A stretch of 64,000 bases of DNA from Accumulibacter sp031732815 (GCF_031732815.1 NZ_JAVMKF010000268.1:1-64000); one strand, 5' to 3'; shown: positions 27,243 to 35,810, counted from the stretch's first letter. Numbers and translations: made by a program. The notes: generated by a model from the letters alone, not told the origin.

Positions 27243-28172
27243 TCAGTCGGCATCGGCTTCGATCCGTTGTTGATCAGGGGAGCGATAGCCCGGGGCCAAG
27301 ACGGCATTACGCACACCGTAAATGGCGAGGTGGTCTTTCAACCAAAGCCGGTACTCAGGTCCGCGCAAGCTGTGATCTGGGGAACAGTCCACACTCCATT
27401 TGCGCAGGATGTATCCGGCTGTAGCGGCCCGAAGCTTCATTCGAAGCACACCGCCCTGCATGCTGTAGTCCATCTCGGTGATCTCTGGTCGGGGCTGATC
27501 CGGGTGCGGCACCAGCTCCAGCTCGACGATCCGGGTCCACTGAATGTCTTGGTCGCTCATCTCGTGGGGCGCCACAGGCTGGCCCTTGAGCACCGCTGGA
27601 CGATTGATCCGGGTGATGACGAAATCCCGGAATTCCTGCGACTTTCGGTCGAAGGCGCGGACGTGCCAGCGCAGACCGTTGTCGATCAGCGCGAAGGGGA
27701 CGATCTCTCGCTCGGTGCGCCCACTGGAGATGGAGTGGTACTCGATGCCGAGCGGACACTCCTGGTGAATCGCCCGAGTCACGCTAGCCAGCACATCCAG
27801 ATCAGGATGCGTGAGCCGTGACGGGCTCTCGCTGATCACCCATGCCTTTAGCCGCATCGGCTCCCCGTCGCCGAAACCTTGGGTCAGCCAAGACAGGACG
27901 CGCTCAGGCGGGAAGTCAAAGACCGGACGGAAGTCCGGGCCCAGGACGTACGACTTGCCCTTGGAGTCGTAGTCAATGTTGCCGGGCGCCATATCTTTGT
28001 AGAGCGCCAGATCCCGACTGGCCGCCGCTGACTGGATTCCGAACCGCGAAACCAGGTCTTGGCGACGGATCTCCCCGATAAAGCGCACGCGCAACTCCAC
28101 GAATGCGAGGCGGTCGCGCTGTGGCTGGGTTAGATCTGCAAGCTGTTCGTTCGACATCCTGTGGGTGCTCAT
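27243..28172 (-). CDS. brxR: BREX WYL-domain transcription regulator BrxR
   Basis: This 309-residue protein is the first gene of the BREX operon. Residues 10-75 form a winged helix-turn-helix ('RQDLVSRFGIQSAAASRDL'). Residues about 125-205 are a WYL-like domain ('PLGIEYHSISSGRTEREIVP', 'RWHVRAFDRKSQEFRDFVI'), followed by a C-terminal WCX-like extension. BrxR proteins repress BREX by binding inverted repeats in front of their own gene, and WYL domains are thought to sense nucleic-acid ligands. I use the ATG at 28172; a second ATG lies 15 nt downstream and neither has a clear Shine-Dalgarno. A promoter lies just upstream. Confidence 0.88.
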   Translation of the reverse strand: MSTHRMSNEQLADLTQPQRDRLAFVELRVRFIGEIRRQDLVSRFGIQSAAASRDLALYKDMAPGNIDYDSKGKSYVLGPDFRPVFDFPPERVLSWLTQGFGDGEPMRLKAWVISESPSRLTHPDLDVLASVTRAIHQECPLGIEYHSISSGRTEREIVPFALIDNGLRWHVRAFDRKSQEFRDFVITRINRPAVLKGQPVAPHEMSDQDIQWTRIVELELVPHPDQPRPEITEMDYSMQGGVLRMKLRAATAGYILRKWSVDCSPDHSLRGPEYRLWLKDHLAIYGVRNAVLAPGYRSPDQQRIEADAD

Positions 28173-28208
28173 TCGGGTTAGCGATGGCTGGTGAGGGCTG
28201 TTGCGGAA

Positions 28209-28238
28209 AGTATATCCTGTGCTCTAGAATGAGTCCAA
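28209..28238 (-). promoter_or_regulatory. Predicted sigma-70 promoter of the BREX operon
   Basis: Read on the - strand, TTGGAC (28238-28233) and TATACT (28214-28209) are separated by 18 nt. This would start transcription about 30 nt ahead of the brxR start. It lies in the 153-nt divergent gap between brxR and the alarmone-hydrolase gene, where BrxR autoregulation would be expected. I do not see a convincing long inverted-repeat operator by eye. Confidence 0.55.
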
Positions 28239-28325
28239 TAAACTATGATCGAATGGTGGTGTGTCGTAAAATGATAATCACAATCGTTCGGTAAGGCGCC
28301 ATAGATCTAGGAAAGGGACCGGTAA

Positions 28326-28874
28326 ATGAACCAGCACTCAGACCCACTAGGCTTGTTTGTGAAGGCTGTGACCTTCGCTGCAGACAAGCACCGGAATCAG
28401 CGCCGCAAGGATGCCGATGCGTCGCCCTACATCAACCATCCAATTGCCTTGGCCAACGTGCTGGCGAACGAAGGGGGCGTCAACGATGTGGTGGTTTTGT
28501 GCGCAGCGGTCCTGCACGACACGATCGAGGACACCGAGACCACACCCGAAGAGCTCATAGCGGTTTTCGGGCCGCAGGTCACCGCAACAGTGCTGGACGT
28601 GACCGACGACAAGTCTTTGGACAAGCATGTCCGCAAGCAGCGTCAGATTGAGCACGCACCGCACATCTCAAAAGAAGCCAAGCTCGTGAAGCTGGCCGAC
28701 AAGATTTGCAACCTGCGGGACATCTTGGCGTCACCGCCGGCAGACTGGTCGCCCGAGCGCAAGCAAGGCTATTTCGACTGGGCAGCCAAAGTCGTGGCGG
28801 GTGTTCGCGGCGTCCATCCTGAACTCGAAGCCGTGTTTGACGGACTCTTGGCCCGCCATGCCGAACTCCGCTGA
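28326..28874 (+). CDS. MESH1-like small alarmone hydrolase (HD domain)
   Basis: This 182-residue protein starts at an ATG after AGGAAAGGGA. It has the full HD-domain set of the RelA/SpoT hydrolase fold without a synthetase domain: 'YINHP' (H38), 'LHDTIED' (H64, D65, E68, D69) and 'KLADK' (D125), plus the early 'RRKD' element. Length and motifs fit MESH1/HDDC3-type enzymes, which hydrolyse (p)ppGpp and can act on NADPH. It is the first gene of a co-directional cassette, and its end overlaps the ADP-ribosylglycohydrolase gene. A role in clearing nucleotide signals is likely; the link to defence is inference from location. Confidence 0.88.
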   Translation: MNQHSDPLGLFVKAVTFAADKHRNQRRKDADASPYINHPIALANVLANEGGVNDVVVLCAAVLHDTIEDTETTPEELIAVFGPQVTATVLDVTDDKSLDKHVRKQRQIEHAPHISKEAKLVKLADKICNLRDILASPPADWSPERKQGYFDWAAKVVAGVRGVHPELEAVFDGLLARHAELR

Positions 28875-30732
28875 AATGCATCTCAAGCCGGAGGCGCTGG
28901 CGCGCTACGGCCTGCCGGACATCGCCTATCCGATCGAAAGCGCTGATCTGCAGGCCGCACTGACAGGGGGCGGGGAACTGCCGCTGGCCATGATGCTGCA
29001 TGGCCTTCAGGAGGTTGCGCGCGACGGGGAAACTGACTGGAAGCACCTCGAGCCAGCAATGAGTCGCTTGTCCGAGTTGCTGGCGCCGGAAGACGAACGC
29101 GATGTGATCTCGGCCGCCGGCGACACCTGGTGGATCGAGATCGGGCCAGTCGACCTCAGCGGCAAGCTGGTTACCGTGCAGCGTGGTAACGACTTGATTG
29201 CCGCGATCACACCACGGGACGACGGCCGGCTAAGGGTCGCGGTATTCCGCCCGCTGGATGCCAAAAGTGCGGAGTACCTGACTGGTCTGGGCCAGGTGCC
29301 GCACCCGGAGCACGGGGTTTGCATGCGCGAGAACAACTGGGAGTACGCGCTCGACTGCTCTGCGGGAAATGGCAACTACTATGCAGCCGACCGGGGCGAG
29401 GCCTACCTGTCCTACTGGGAGAAAGGCCTGGGCATCAGTTGGGACGGTACTGAAGTTCCCGAGTGGCGCACGCAGTTGAGCCTCGTTGCCCGTCCGGCTG
29501 CGCAAGCGGTTGTCGATCTTGGCGTCCACCACTCCTTGTCCGGGGATGGCGATCTGGAGCCCGATGATGATGCGAGCGATGAGGCCGATGACGACTCCAC
29601 GCCACTGGGCTGGCGCAGCAAGCGTCAGCAGCGCCGAACAGTTCAGGGCCGATTTGCTGGCTGTCTCTTGGGTGGCGCCGTCGGAGACGCGCTTGGGGCA
29701 CCAGTTGAGTTCATGAAGCGGACCGAGATCCTTCGCAAATTCGGTCCCAAGGGAATCACCCAGTACGCGCCAGCCTACGGCGGCCTCGGCATGATTACCG
29801 ACGACACTCAAATGACCCTGTTTACAGCCGAGGGGCTGATACGGGCGTGGGTGCGCGGCTGCATGAAGGGCATCACCACCTATTCCGGAGTGACGGCTCA
29901 TGCTTACCTGCGCTGGCTTCAGACCCAAGGCGAACGTCCGACGTGCGACATTGACTTCGGCACCGACGAAACTGGCTGGCTCTTTCAGCAACGGGAACTC
30001 CACAGCCGACGTGCCCCTGGCAACACCTGCCTCGCGGCGCTGCGGGCGATGAAGTCGCTCGGGGAACCCGCCCGAAACGACAGCAAAGGGTGCGGGGGCG
30101 TCATGCGGGTCGCACCCGTAGGGTTATTCGCTTGGCGCCTGCGCCAGCAGGACTCACCGCACGACGCTTTCCGCTTGGGCGCCGAGTTGGCAGCCCTGAC
30201 GCACGGACATCCGACCGGTGCGCTGACAGGCGGTGTGCTGGCAGTTCTGATCCTTGCGCTAACCGACGGCGCCTCATTGCCCGAAGCGCTGGTCGTATCG
30301 AAAGCCATCCTCCGATCCGAGCCTGGACATGAGGAAACGCTGCGTGCGATCGAGTTGGCCGAGACGCTGGCTGCGAGTGGTCAACCTCATGAAGCGGCGA
30401 TCTCACAGCTTGGTCAGGGGTGGATCGCCGAAGAGGCGCTGGCCATCTCAATCTACTGTGCGCTCGTGGCACGAAATTTCAAACACGGCGTCATCCTCGC
30501 CGTGAACCACGACGGTGACTCTGACTCGACAGGCTCAATCACCGGCAACTTGCTGGGCGCCATGCACGGCGTCCGAGCGATACCAGCCGAATGGCTGGAG
30601 CCTCTGGAGTTGCACGAAGTCATCACGTCCCTTGCGGAAGACCTGTACGCCTTCAAAGATTGGGACATAGGCGAATACAGCGAGAACGTAGAGATGAACC
30701 AGCGCATTTGGCAGAAATACCCCGGGTTCTAA
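28858..30732 (+). CDS. ADP-ribosylglycohydrolase with an extra N-terminal domain
   Basis: The ATG at 28858 overlaps the hydrolase gene by 17 nt (another ATG lies at 28876); an in-frame GTG at 28801 would overlap more deeply. The product is about 624 residues. The first 255 residues form an unrecognised domain, followed by an acidic linker ('LEPDDDASDEADDDS'). The C-terminal part is a DraG/ARH-type ADP-ribosylglycohydrolase: 'LGGAVGDALGAPVEF', 'ITDDTQMTLFTAEG' near 312, 'HGHPTGA', and 'NHDGDSDSTGSITG' near 550 supply the two-magnesium site. It would remove ADP-ribose from proteins, DNA or small molecules. The N-terminal fusion may give target specificity. Confidence 0.85.
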   Translation: MPNSAEMHLKPEALARYGLPDIAYPIESADLQAALTGGGELPLAMMLHGLQEVARDGETDWKHLEPAMSRLSELLAPEDERDVISAAGDTWWIEIGPVDLSGKLVTVQRGNDLIAAITPRDDGRLRVAVFRPLDAKSAEYLTGLGQVPHPEHGVCMRENNWEYALDCSAGNGNYYAADRGEAYLSYWEKGLGISWDGTEVPEWRTQLSLVARPAAQAVVDLGVHHSLSGDGDLEPDDDASDEADDDSTPLGWRSKRQQRRTVQGRFAGCLLGGAVGDALGAPVEFMKRTEILRKFGPKGITQYAPAYGGLGMITDDTQMTLFTAEGLIRAWVRGCMKGITTYSGVTAHAYLRWLQTQGERPTCDIDFGTDETGWLFQQRELHSRRAPGNTCLAALRAMKSLGEPARNDSKGCGGVMRVAPVGLFAWRLRQQDSPHDAFRLGAELAALTHGHPTGALTGGVLAVLILALTDGASLPEALVVSKAILRSEPGHEETLRAIELAETLAASGQPHEAAISQLGQGWIAEEALAISIYCALVARNFKHGVILAVNHDGDSDSTGSITGNLLGAMHGVRAIPAEWLEPLELHEVITSLAEDLYAFKDWDIGEYSENVEMNQRIWQKYPGF

Positions 30733-30781
30733 ATGAAAACGGTGGCCACTGGAAACAAACACCTCGCATGGGAGTAATGAC

Positions 30782-31282
30782 ATGACCGCTCAGATTGCAG
30801 AACGACTGCACTACCAGGGAGAGGACGTTGCCATGTGCACGAACCCCCTCAGCGACTATTTCGCCATGGGGGGCACGAACCCGCGCTTCGAGTCCAACTG
30901 CACGGCCTTGTGGCGTGGCTACGTTGGTAGCTGGGAAATCGTGGATGACCGCCTGTACCTGGTGGGGCTGAGCGGAACGCTAGAGGGCGGAGCGGATGCA
31001 ACTTTGGCAACCATCTTCCCGGACTTTCCCGATCGCGTGTTTGCCCACTGGTACTCCGGCACGATCCGCATCCCCCAGGGCAAACAGCTCGAGTATGTCC
31101 ACATGGGCTACGGCAGCACCTTCGAGCGGGACTTGTTCTTGGATATCGAGCGAGGTGTGATTGTGGCCACCCGGGTTCGTCATAACGGTACCGCCGAGTC
31201 TGATAACGCTCCCGAAAGCTACGAGGTCGGCGCCATGACGGTGTTCCCTCGAAGTGGTAAGGGTGAGGGGGAGTCGGCGTGA
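30782..31282 (+). CDS. Hypothetical protein, ADP-ribosylglycohydrolase neighbour
   Basis: This 166-residue protein starts at an ATG following GGGAGTAATGAC. It is soluble, with 'DVAMCTNPLSDYF', 'ALWRGYVGSWEIVDDRLYL' and 'YVHMGYGSTFERDLFLDIE', which read as a compact beta-rich domain. I recall similar proteins of unknown function in other proteobacteria but cannot name a family. It overlaps the next gene by four bases (GTGA), so it is translated with the membrane protein downstream. Confidence 0.6.
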   Translation: MTAQIAERLHYQGEDVAMCTNPLSDYFAMGGTNPRFESNCTALWRGYVGSWEIVDDRLYLVGLSGTLEGGADATLATIFPDFPDRVFAHWYSGTIRIPQGKQLEYVHMGYGSTFERDLFLDIERGVIVATRVRHNGTAESDNAPESYEVGAMTVFPRSGKGEGESA

Positions 31283-31926
31283 TCTATCTCTACTGGTACC
31301 TCGGCATCGGCGCGGTTGTCCTTGCCATCGTCTACGGCGCACATCACCTGACAAAGGAGAAAGAGTCTGACTCCCTTCGTGAGCTGCTCGAAGCCGTCAA
31401 CCCGGATCGCAAGAAGCTTTCCTACCGCATCCTCAACAACATCGTCGCCCCCGTCCTTGCGGCCATCCTCGTGGTCGCCGTCTGGCCAGTGGCGATCTAC
31501 ATGAAGGTCAAGGAGATGCTCCAGAAGAAGGAAAGCTACGTGTCCCCGGAGGAACGCGAATTTGCAGTCGAGCGCGAACACCTGCTGGAGCGACTGACGG
31601 CGCAGGAAATCGAGAGGCGTGAGGTTGTCACAGATCCGCTCAAGGCTGCACCTGATTTGCCCTTTGGCCACCTTAATGCTGCGTGGCAGGAATTCCTCCA
31701 AGGCAAAGCCGATGGTGCCGAGCTGTGGTCGTTCTCGGCACAGTGGCAGACGACATGGGGACGCAAGGAACTGCGGTGTGGATACGCGGTGGTCCAGGAC
31801 GGAGCGCCGGGCGCCCACTTTCTGACGGTGTGGAAAGACATCCCGGAAGAGGCGGAAGGCGGTGGCAGTGCCAAAAAGGCGAGCGCTGGCGACATCCCAG
31901 GCTGGCTCAGGAAGCAGGCTGACTGA
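31279..31926 (+). CDS. Two-span membrane protein of unknown function
   Basis: This 215-residue protein begins at a GTG overlapping the previous stop. Two hydrophobic helices are visible, at about residues 3-20 (LYWYLGIGAVVLAIVY) and 55-75 (IVAPVLAAILVVAVWPVAIY). They frame a charged cytoplasmic loop. A coiled, charged stretch follows ('EEREFAVEREHLLERLTAQE'), then a C-terminal soluble domain of about 100 residues. It ends in 'GDIPGWLRKQAD'. No family is recognised. A membrane component in a nucleotide-signal cassette could be an effector or anchor; this is speculation from context. Confidence 0.6.
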   Translation: MIYLYWYLGIGAVVLAIVYGAHHLTKEKESDSLRELLEAVNPDRKKLSYRILNNIVAPVLAAILVVAVWPVAIYMKVKEMLQKKESYVSPEEREFAVEREHLLERLTAQEIERREVVTDPLKAAPDLPFGHLNAAWQEFLQGKADGAELWSFSAQWQTTWGRKELRCGYAVVQDGAPGAHFLTVWKDIPEEAEGGGSAKKASAGDIPGWLRKQAD

Positions 31927-31959
31927 GAGTCAGGCGCGACGACTCATCAAGGAGATCCC

Positions 31960-32391
31960 ATGCAATACAAGAAAGGCGATCGCGTAAAGCATCCGAAGAA
32001 GCCGGATTGGGGCATTGGCCAGGTGCTTGCCGACAGTACCGGCGGAACGGTACGAATCTTCTTCACCCATGCCGGCGAGAAAACGATGTCACTGGATTTC
32101 GTGCAGCCCGAGAAGCTGTCGGGCGATGTGGCGTCGAGTCCGATCCTGGACCAGTTGAATCTGACCGCGCAGCCCACCAAGGATGCGAAAGGGAAAGTTC
32201 TCTGCACGAATTGCGGCGCGCCGACGCAGTTTGGCGAAACAGCAAATCCAAAGCGGTATCAATTGGGTTGGTGCGAGCCCTGTTTTAAGCACAGTCAGCG
32301 AACGTTCAAAGACGAAACCACTGGGGAAACGCGCTACATAGACGAATTTCGAACGATCGACGGTATCAAGAGCCGCTATGGCCCGCACTGA
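31960..32391 (+). CDS. DUF3553-like protein with a zinc ribbon
   Basis: This 143-residue protein has an AAGGAG Shine-Dalgarno. The first 50 residues ('KKGDRVKHPKKPDWGIGQVL', then a strand ending in 'SLDFVQPEKL') match the DUF3553 pattern, a small SH3-like barrel also found next to helicase domains. The second half has two Cys pairs ('CTNCGAP' and 'CEPCF') that likely bind one zinc ion. The combination suggests nucleic-acid or protein binding. Its neighbours are the membrane protein and an unknown protein; spacing is short on both sides. Confidence 0.65.
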   Translation: MQYKKGDRVKHPKKPDWGIGQVLADSTGGTVRIFFTHAGEKTMSLDFVQPEKLSGDVASSPILDQLNLTAQPTKDAKGKVLCTNCGAPTQFGETANPKRYQLGWCEPCFKHSQRTFKDETTGETRYIDEFRTIDGIKSRYGPH

Positions 32392-32399
32392 GGAACAGC

Positions 32400-33158
32400 A
32401 TGTACGAAATTGAAATGCATGAGATGTCGGAAGCATTCTTCCCCTGCTGGAAGGCAGCCGGCATCCACTTGAGCAAACAGGCCGATGGCGGGATCCAGTC
32501 ATGGCTCCGCGCACACCCCTATCCGCCGTTCCTGGAGCATCTGTCGTTCCGTCTGGGCAATCAGCTGTTCTTCGTGCGCGTCGAGGACGTCGATGGGAAA
32601 GTGCGGGGCCCCGGAAACCCGCAGGGGTTCATCACGGCTGCCAGGATGGCTAACGGTCGAGCCTGCATCCTGCCGATGAAGAAGAAGCTTTTCGGTGGCG
32701 CCTGGGTGGCAGACATGCCGGGATGGGGCTTGCTGGACCCGGATACCAGAAAGCCGATCGATCCCGTCGCTTTGGTCACGGACCAGAAGATCGAGATGAC
32801 GCCATGGGAGGTTCACGACATGGCCGTGCAAGTGGTCCGCGACCATCTGGACAAGCAAGGCTTCGAGTTGATGTCCTGGCAGGGCAATCCGGAGGTGGAT
32901 CCCTCAATCTGGTTCATCGGTCAGTCCAAACGGCCGGAGTGGGTGGTAGTGCGTTCCGCAATATTTCCGGCCAATAGCGCCGAGCGCCCGAGCAACTGGC
33001 AGGCGATTGCAGCCAGCTGCGCCAAGATGAGCGCGATTGGTCACTTTGCCTGTGTCGCATTAGCGAGCGTAGACGAGATCTTCGACCCCGGCGCGGAGAA
33101 ACCTATGCCGTTGTGGCGTGGGCATGGAATGCATGTGCGTTTCACCGGGCTGGAGTAA
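32400..33158 (+). CDS. Hypothetical protein, 252 residues
   Basis: The ATG at 32400 is preceded by GAGGA, 8 nt after the DUF3553 gene. The protein is soluble, with a mixed alpha/beta pattern and no signal peptide. The C-terminal half contains 'DPSIWFIGQSKRPEWVVVR', two strands that could form part of a nuclease-like or chaperone-like core, but no catalytic set can be assigned. The next gene starts 3 nt after its stop. I do not recognise the family. Confidence 0.55.
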   Translation: MYEIEMHEMSEAFFPCWKAAGIHLSKQADGGIQSWLRAHPYPPFLEHLSFRLGNQLFFVRVEDVDGKVRGPGNPQGFITAARMANGRACILPMKKKLFGGAWVADMPGWGLLDPDTRKPIDPVALVTDQKIEMTPWEVHDMAVQVVRDHLDKQGFELMSWQGNPEVDPSIWFIGQSKRPEWVVVRSAIFPANSAERPSNWQAIAASCAKMSAIGHFACVALASVDEIFDPGAEKPMPLWRGHGMHVRFTGLE

Positions 33159-33161
33159 GGC

Positions 33162-33950
33162 ATGGGCCTCCGGATCGCGCTCGCTGTGCTGATAACTCTG
33201 TTCAGTGTGTATGCCGTCTGGATCGAGCCGAACTGGTTAGACGTCAGTACTCACGACATGCGATCGGACCTCGCAGGGAAAGGCATCCGAGTCGTTCAAC
33301 TCTCTGATTTGCACATTCAAGACTTCAGTCACCGTGAGGTGGAAGTTGCCAACCGAGTCAAATCCCTTAAGCCCGATTTGGTAATCCTTTCTGGCGATGT
33401 AATTGATAGGCTGGATCGGCTTCCGACTCTTCATTCCTTTCTTGCGGCTCTGGGCGATACGCCCACCGTTGCTGTTTTGGGTAATTGGGAATACTGGGCT
33501 GACGTTGATCTTCATGCGTTACGCGACGAGTACCGACACCACGGGATACGGCTTCTGGTGAATGAGGTGGCTTCTTATCGGGTTCGGCTGCGTACTCTTC
33601 ACATCGTGGGCATGGATGATTTCACTGCTGGCCAACCAGACGGTGGACTCTTGAACGCACCCCTTAAGGGCGGCACAGCGGTGTTAGTGCAGCACTCGCC
33701 AGGCTATTTTGAAAAATTGCCGACCAATCTCCGTTCAGGAATATTCAACCTGTGCCTTTCCGGGCACACCCATGGTGGTCAGATCACTCTTTTTGGGTTG
33801 CCCATATGGAGGCCCCCGGGCAGCGGTCCTTTTGCTTCGGGGTGGTATGAGACGACGGCCTGCAAACTCTACGTCTCGAAGGGACTCGGGACGTCACTTC
33901 TACCAGTCAGATTTGGGGCGCGTCCAGAGATCGCTGTGTTTGATCTTTGA
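33162..33950 (+). CDS. Membrane-anchored calcineurin-like metallophosphoesterase
   Basis: This 262-residue protein starts at an ATG with GGAGTAAGG upstream. An N-terminal anchor helix spans about residues 4-20 (RIALAVLITLFSVYAVW). The metallophosphoesterase motifs follow: 'QLSDLHI' (D49, H51), 'ILSGDVID' (D79), 'LGNWEYW' (N108) and 'SGHTHGGQ' near the C terminus. The family consensus GNH(D/E) is GNWE here, so the usual catalytic His is Trp; this variant is also seen in YkuE-like relatives. The size and anchor fit the YkuE/YaeI group of membrane-associated phosphoesterases. Substrate unknown; a cyclic or dinucleotide substrate would fit the cassette. Confidence 0.8.
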   Translation: MGLRIALAVLITLFSVYAVWIEPNWLDVSTHDMRSDLAGKGIRVVQLSDLHIQDFSHREVEVANRVKSLKPDLVILSGDVIDRLDRLPTLHSFLAALGDTPTVAVLGNWEYWADVDLHALRDEYRHHGIRLLVNEVASYRVRLRTLHIVGMDDFTAGQPDGGLLNAPLKGGTAVLVQHSPGYFEKLPTNLRSGIFNLCLSGHTHGGQITLFGLPIWRPPGSGPFASGWYETTACKLYVSKGLGTSLLPVRFGARPEIAVFDL

Positions 33951-33974
33951 TCTGCGATTAAGAAGGGATTAAAT

Positions 33975-34952
33975 ATGACCATGGCCAATATCACCGTCGT
34001 CAAGGGCAACATCGTCAGGAAGACCGACTGCGACGGCGTCGTCAATTCGGCAAATCCGAACCTGCGAGCAGGTAGTGGAGTCTGTGGCGCAATTTACGCA
34101 GCAGCAGGGCCCCGTCTCGAACCCTACAGCTCGCAGTTCGCGCCTCTTCAAATAGGCGAAGCGTTGGCAACACCTGCTTTTGATATGGATTGTCGCTACA
34201 TCATCCACACCCGAGGCCCCAAGTATTACGAGGATGCCGACCCTCCCGGTAGCCTCGAGAAAGCCATGCGCAACACCATCGCTTTGGCTGATGAAAATGG
34301 CTTAACCCGATTAGCTGTTCCTGCGATTTCGATGGGTGTGTACGGCTACCCAGCGGAGGAGGCCATTCCAATCCTGGTGCGTGTTGCATCCCAAATGGCA
34401 GGGGTGCTTCAGAACCTACTGGAAATTCGTTTCGTGGTGGTGAGCGATGAACTCTTGCACCTGTTCCGTCGGTCGATTGAACAGCATGTCACATCCGCCG
34501 ATGAATGCACCCCGCAGGCGCTCGTACCCCTGAGAGTTTCAAGAGTTAAGGAGTCAGAGGTTCGCGACAAGCTGGAGCAGTTTCATATTTTGACTTATGC
34601 CGAGGACGGATTCTCACCACTGGATATTCACGCACGACGACTCGGTATCGATCGCGAGCTTGTGAAGGCATTTGTGAGTGAAGTCAACGATCGATCCGCA
34701 GTTGGCTCGCTTCATCCGAAGGCGCCCGTCAGTGCTGTGCCGCGTGAACTGGTCCGCGACCGGCAGGACGTAGATGCGCTGGCTGCAAGCATTGGGGAGC
34801 TCCTGCGTGTCAATCGTGAAACGATCAAAGCCAGACGTTTGGCCTTCGATTTTCGTACGCCGTCGGTACCTGAGTTCACAGTTGCTGCGTTGAATTCTGC
34901 GATGCGTGCGCAGGAGTCTGGCTTGGAAGAAATTCTGATATTGGAAATGTGA
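33975..34952 (+). CDS. Macro-domain protein with a C-terminal extension
   Basis: This 325-residue protein starts at an ATG with AGAAGGGA at good spacing. Residues 5-175 form a macro domain: 'VVKGNIVRKTDCDGVVNSAN', 'LRAGSGVCGAIYAAAG', 'YIIHTRGPKYY', 'LAVPAISMGVYGYP'. These elements bind ADP-ribose and related nucleotides. The last 145 residues are an unrecognised helical extension ('EVRDKLEQFHIL', 'IHARRLGIDRELVKAF') that could be a second domain. With the ADP-ribosylglycohydrolase five genes upstream, it gives the cassette two separate ADP-ribose-handling proteins. Confidence 0.85.
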   Translation: MTMANITVVKGNIVRKTDCDGVVNSANPNLRAGSGVCGAIYAAAGPRLEPYSSQFAPLQIGEALATPAFDMDCRYIIHTRGPKYYEDADPPGSLEKAMRNTIALADENGLTRLAVPAISMGVYGYPAEEAIPILVRVASQMAGVLQNLLEIRFVVVSDELLHLFRRSIEQHVTSADECTPQALVPLRVSRVKESEVRDKLEQFHILTYAEDGFSPLDIHARRLGIDRELVKAFVSEVNDRSAVGSLHPKAPVSAVPRELVRDRQDVDALAASIGELLRVNRETIKARRLAFDFRTPSVPEFTVAALNSAMRAQESGLEEILILEM

Positions 34953-34982
34953 TGTTTGGTATCAATTTGTGGGGAGTAACGG

Positions 34983-35765
34983 ATGGCAAAGCCTGTTGAA
35001 ATCGGTTCCCGGAGCTTCCGGACCCAGAAAAGCGCTCTTGATCACTACAAGGAAATCCTGCATCGGTATCGGGACGGGGAGCGTGTCGCCGACCCGAGCG
35101 ATCACGCCGACCTCGTGTCGCTCATCGAGCGGTATGACCCGATTCTTGAAGATGTCGGTGAGCCGGCGAAGGGGTGCGGGCAGATCGGCCACTTCGAGCG
35201 GCGCTTGAATACCGGGACGGGCTGGAGCAACTCAGGCTTCTGGGTGGTGCGCCAAGATGGGACTGCCACGGACTTTTCGTACATTTGGGCCGTCAAAGGC
35301 CTTGCGGGGGACCGGTCGAAGGACTTCTATGGTGCGTGCCGTGAGGCAGTCGCACTCGACCTGGTCCTAGCTAAGAAGGGTGCCTTTGCAGAGTATGGGG
35401 ATGACCAAGGGCGGGTTGAGTGTGAACTGACCGGCGTGCTGGTCACCATCGATGACGCACACCTGGACCACGCTTGGCCGTACTTTTCACACTTGGTGAG
35501 TGGCTTTCGGGCTGCCAGGGGCTGGTCCAGAGACATCCCGGATGGTGTCGTGTCGGCTCCGGCGGATGGCCAGACGACGGCCACGTTCATCGATACCTCG
35601 GTGGCCGATGCCTTCCGGGCGTACCACCACGACCAGGCAATCCTCCGGATACTTTCTCGGACAGCGAACCTGCAGACCGCCAGCCAGGCTCGACGGCCAC
35701 GAGTCGCGCGTCCCGTCCGTGTTCCGGATCGATACAACGTACCATTAGATCTCGGACGCAGATGA
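34983..35765 (+). CDS. DUF3223-domain protein
   Basis: This 260-residue protein begins at an ATG after GGGGAGTAACGG. The first 105 residues match the DUF3223 pattern: 'IGSRSFRTQKSALDHYKEIL', 'DHADLVSLIERYDPILED', 'HFERRLNTGTGWSNSGFWVV'. In plants this fold appears in the DeCL domain of RNA polymerase IV/V subunits and in a chloroplast rRNA-processing protein; bacterial versions are mostly uncharacterised. The C-terminal 150 residues are unassigned and end in a basic tail ('SQARRPRVARPVRVP'). A nucleic-acid-binding role is plausible. It lies 45 nt upstream of the HExxH gene. Confidence 0.7.
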   Translation: MAKPVEIGSRSFRTQKSALDHYKEILHRYRDGERVADPSDHADLVSLIERYDPILEDVGEPAKGCGQIGHFERRLNTGTGWSNSGFWVVRQDGTATDFSYIWAVKGLAGDRSKDFYGACREAVALDLVLAKKGAFAEYGDDQGRVECELTGVLVTIDDAHLDHAWPYFSHLVSGFRAARGWSRDIPDGVVSAPADGQTTATFIDTSVADAFRAYHHDQAILRILSRTANLQTASQARRPRVARPVRVPDRYNVPLDLGRR

Positions 35766-35810
35766 AGGGTCGGAGTTCTATCGCCCAAGAGGCTGAAATC
35801 GAGGTCGCAC

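Noticed and set aside
28173..28325. An inverted-repeat operator for BrxR in the divergent gap
   Set aside because: Only a short TCTAGA palindrome is visible by eye; it is too short to claim as an operator without comparison to other brxR promoters.
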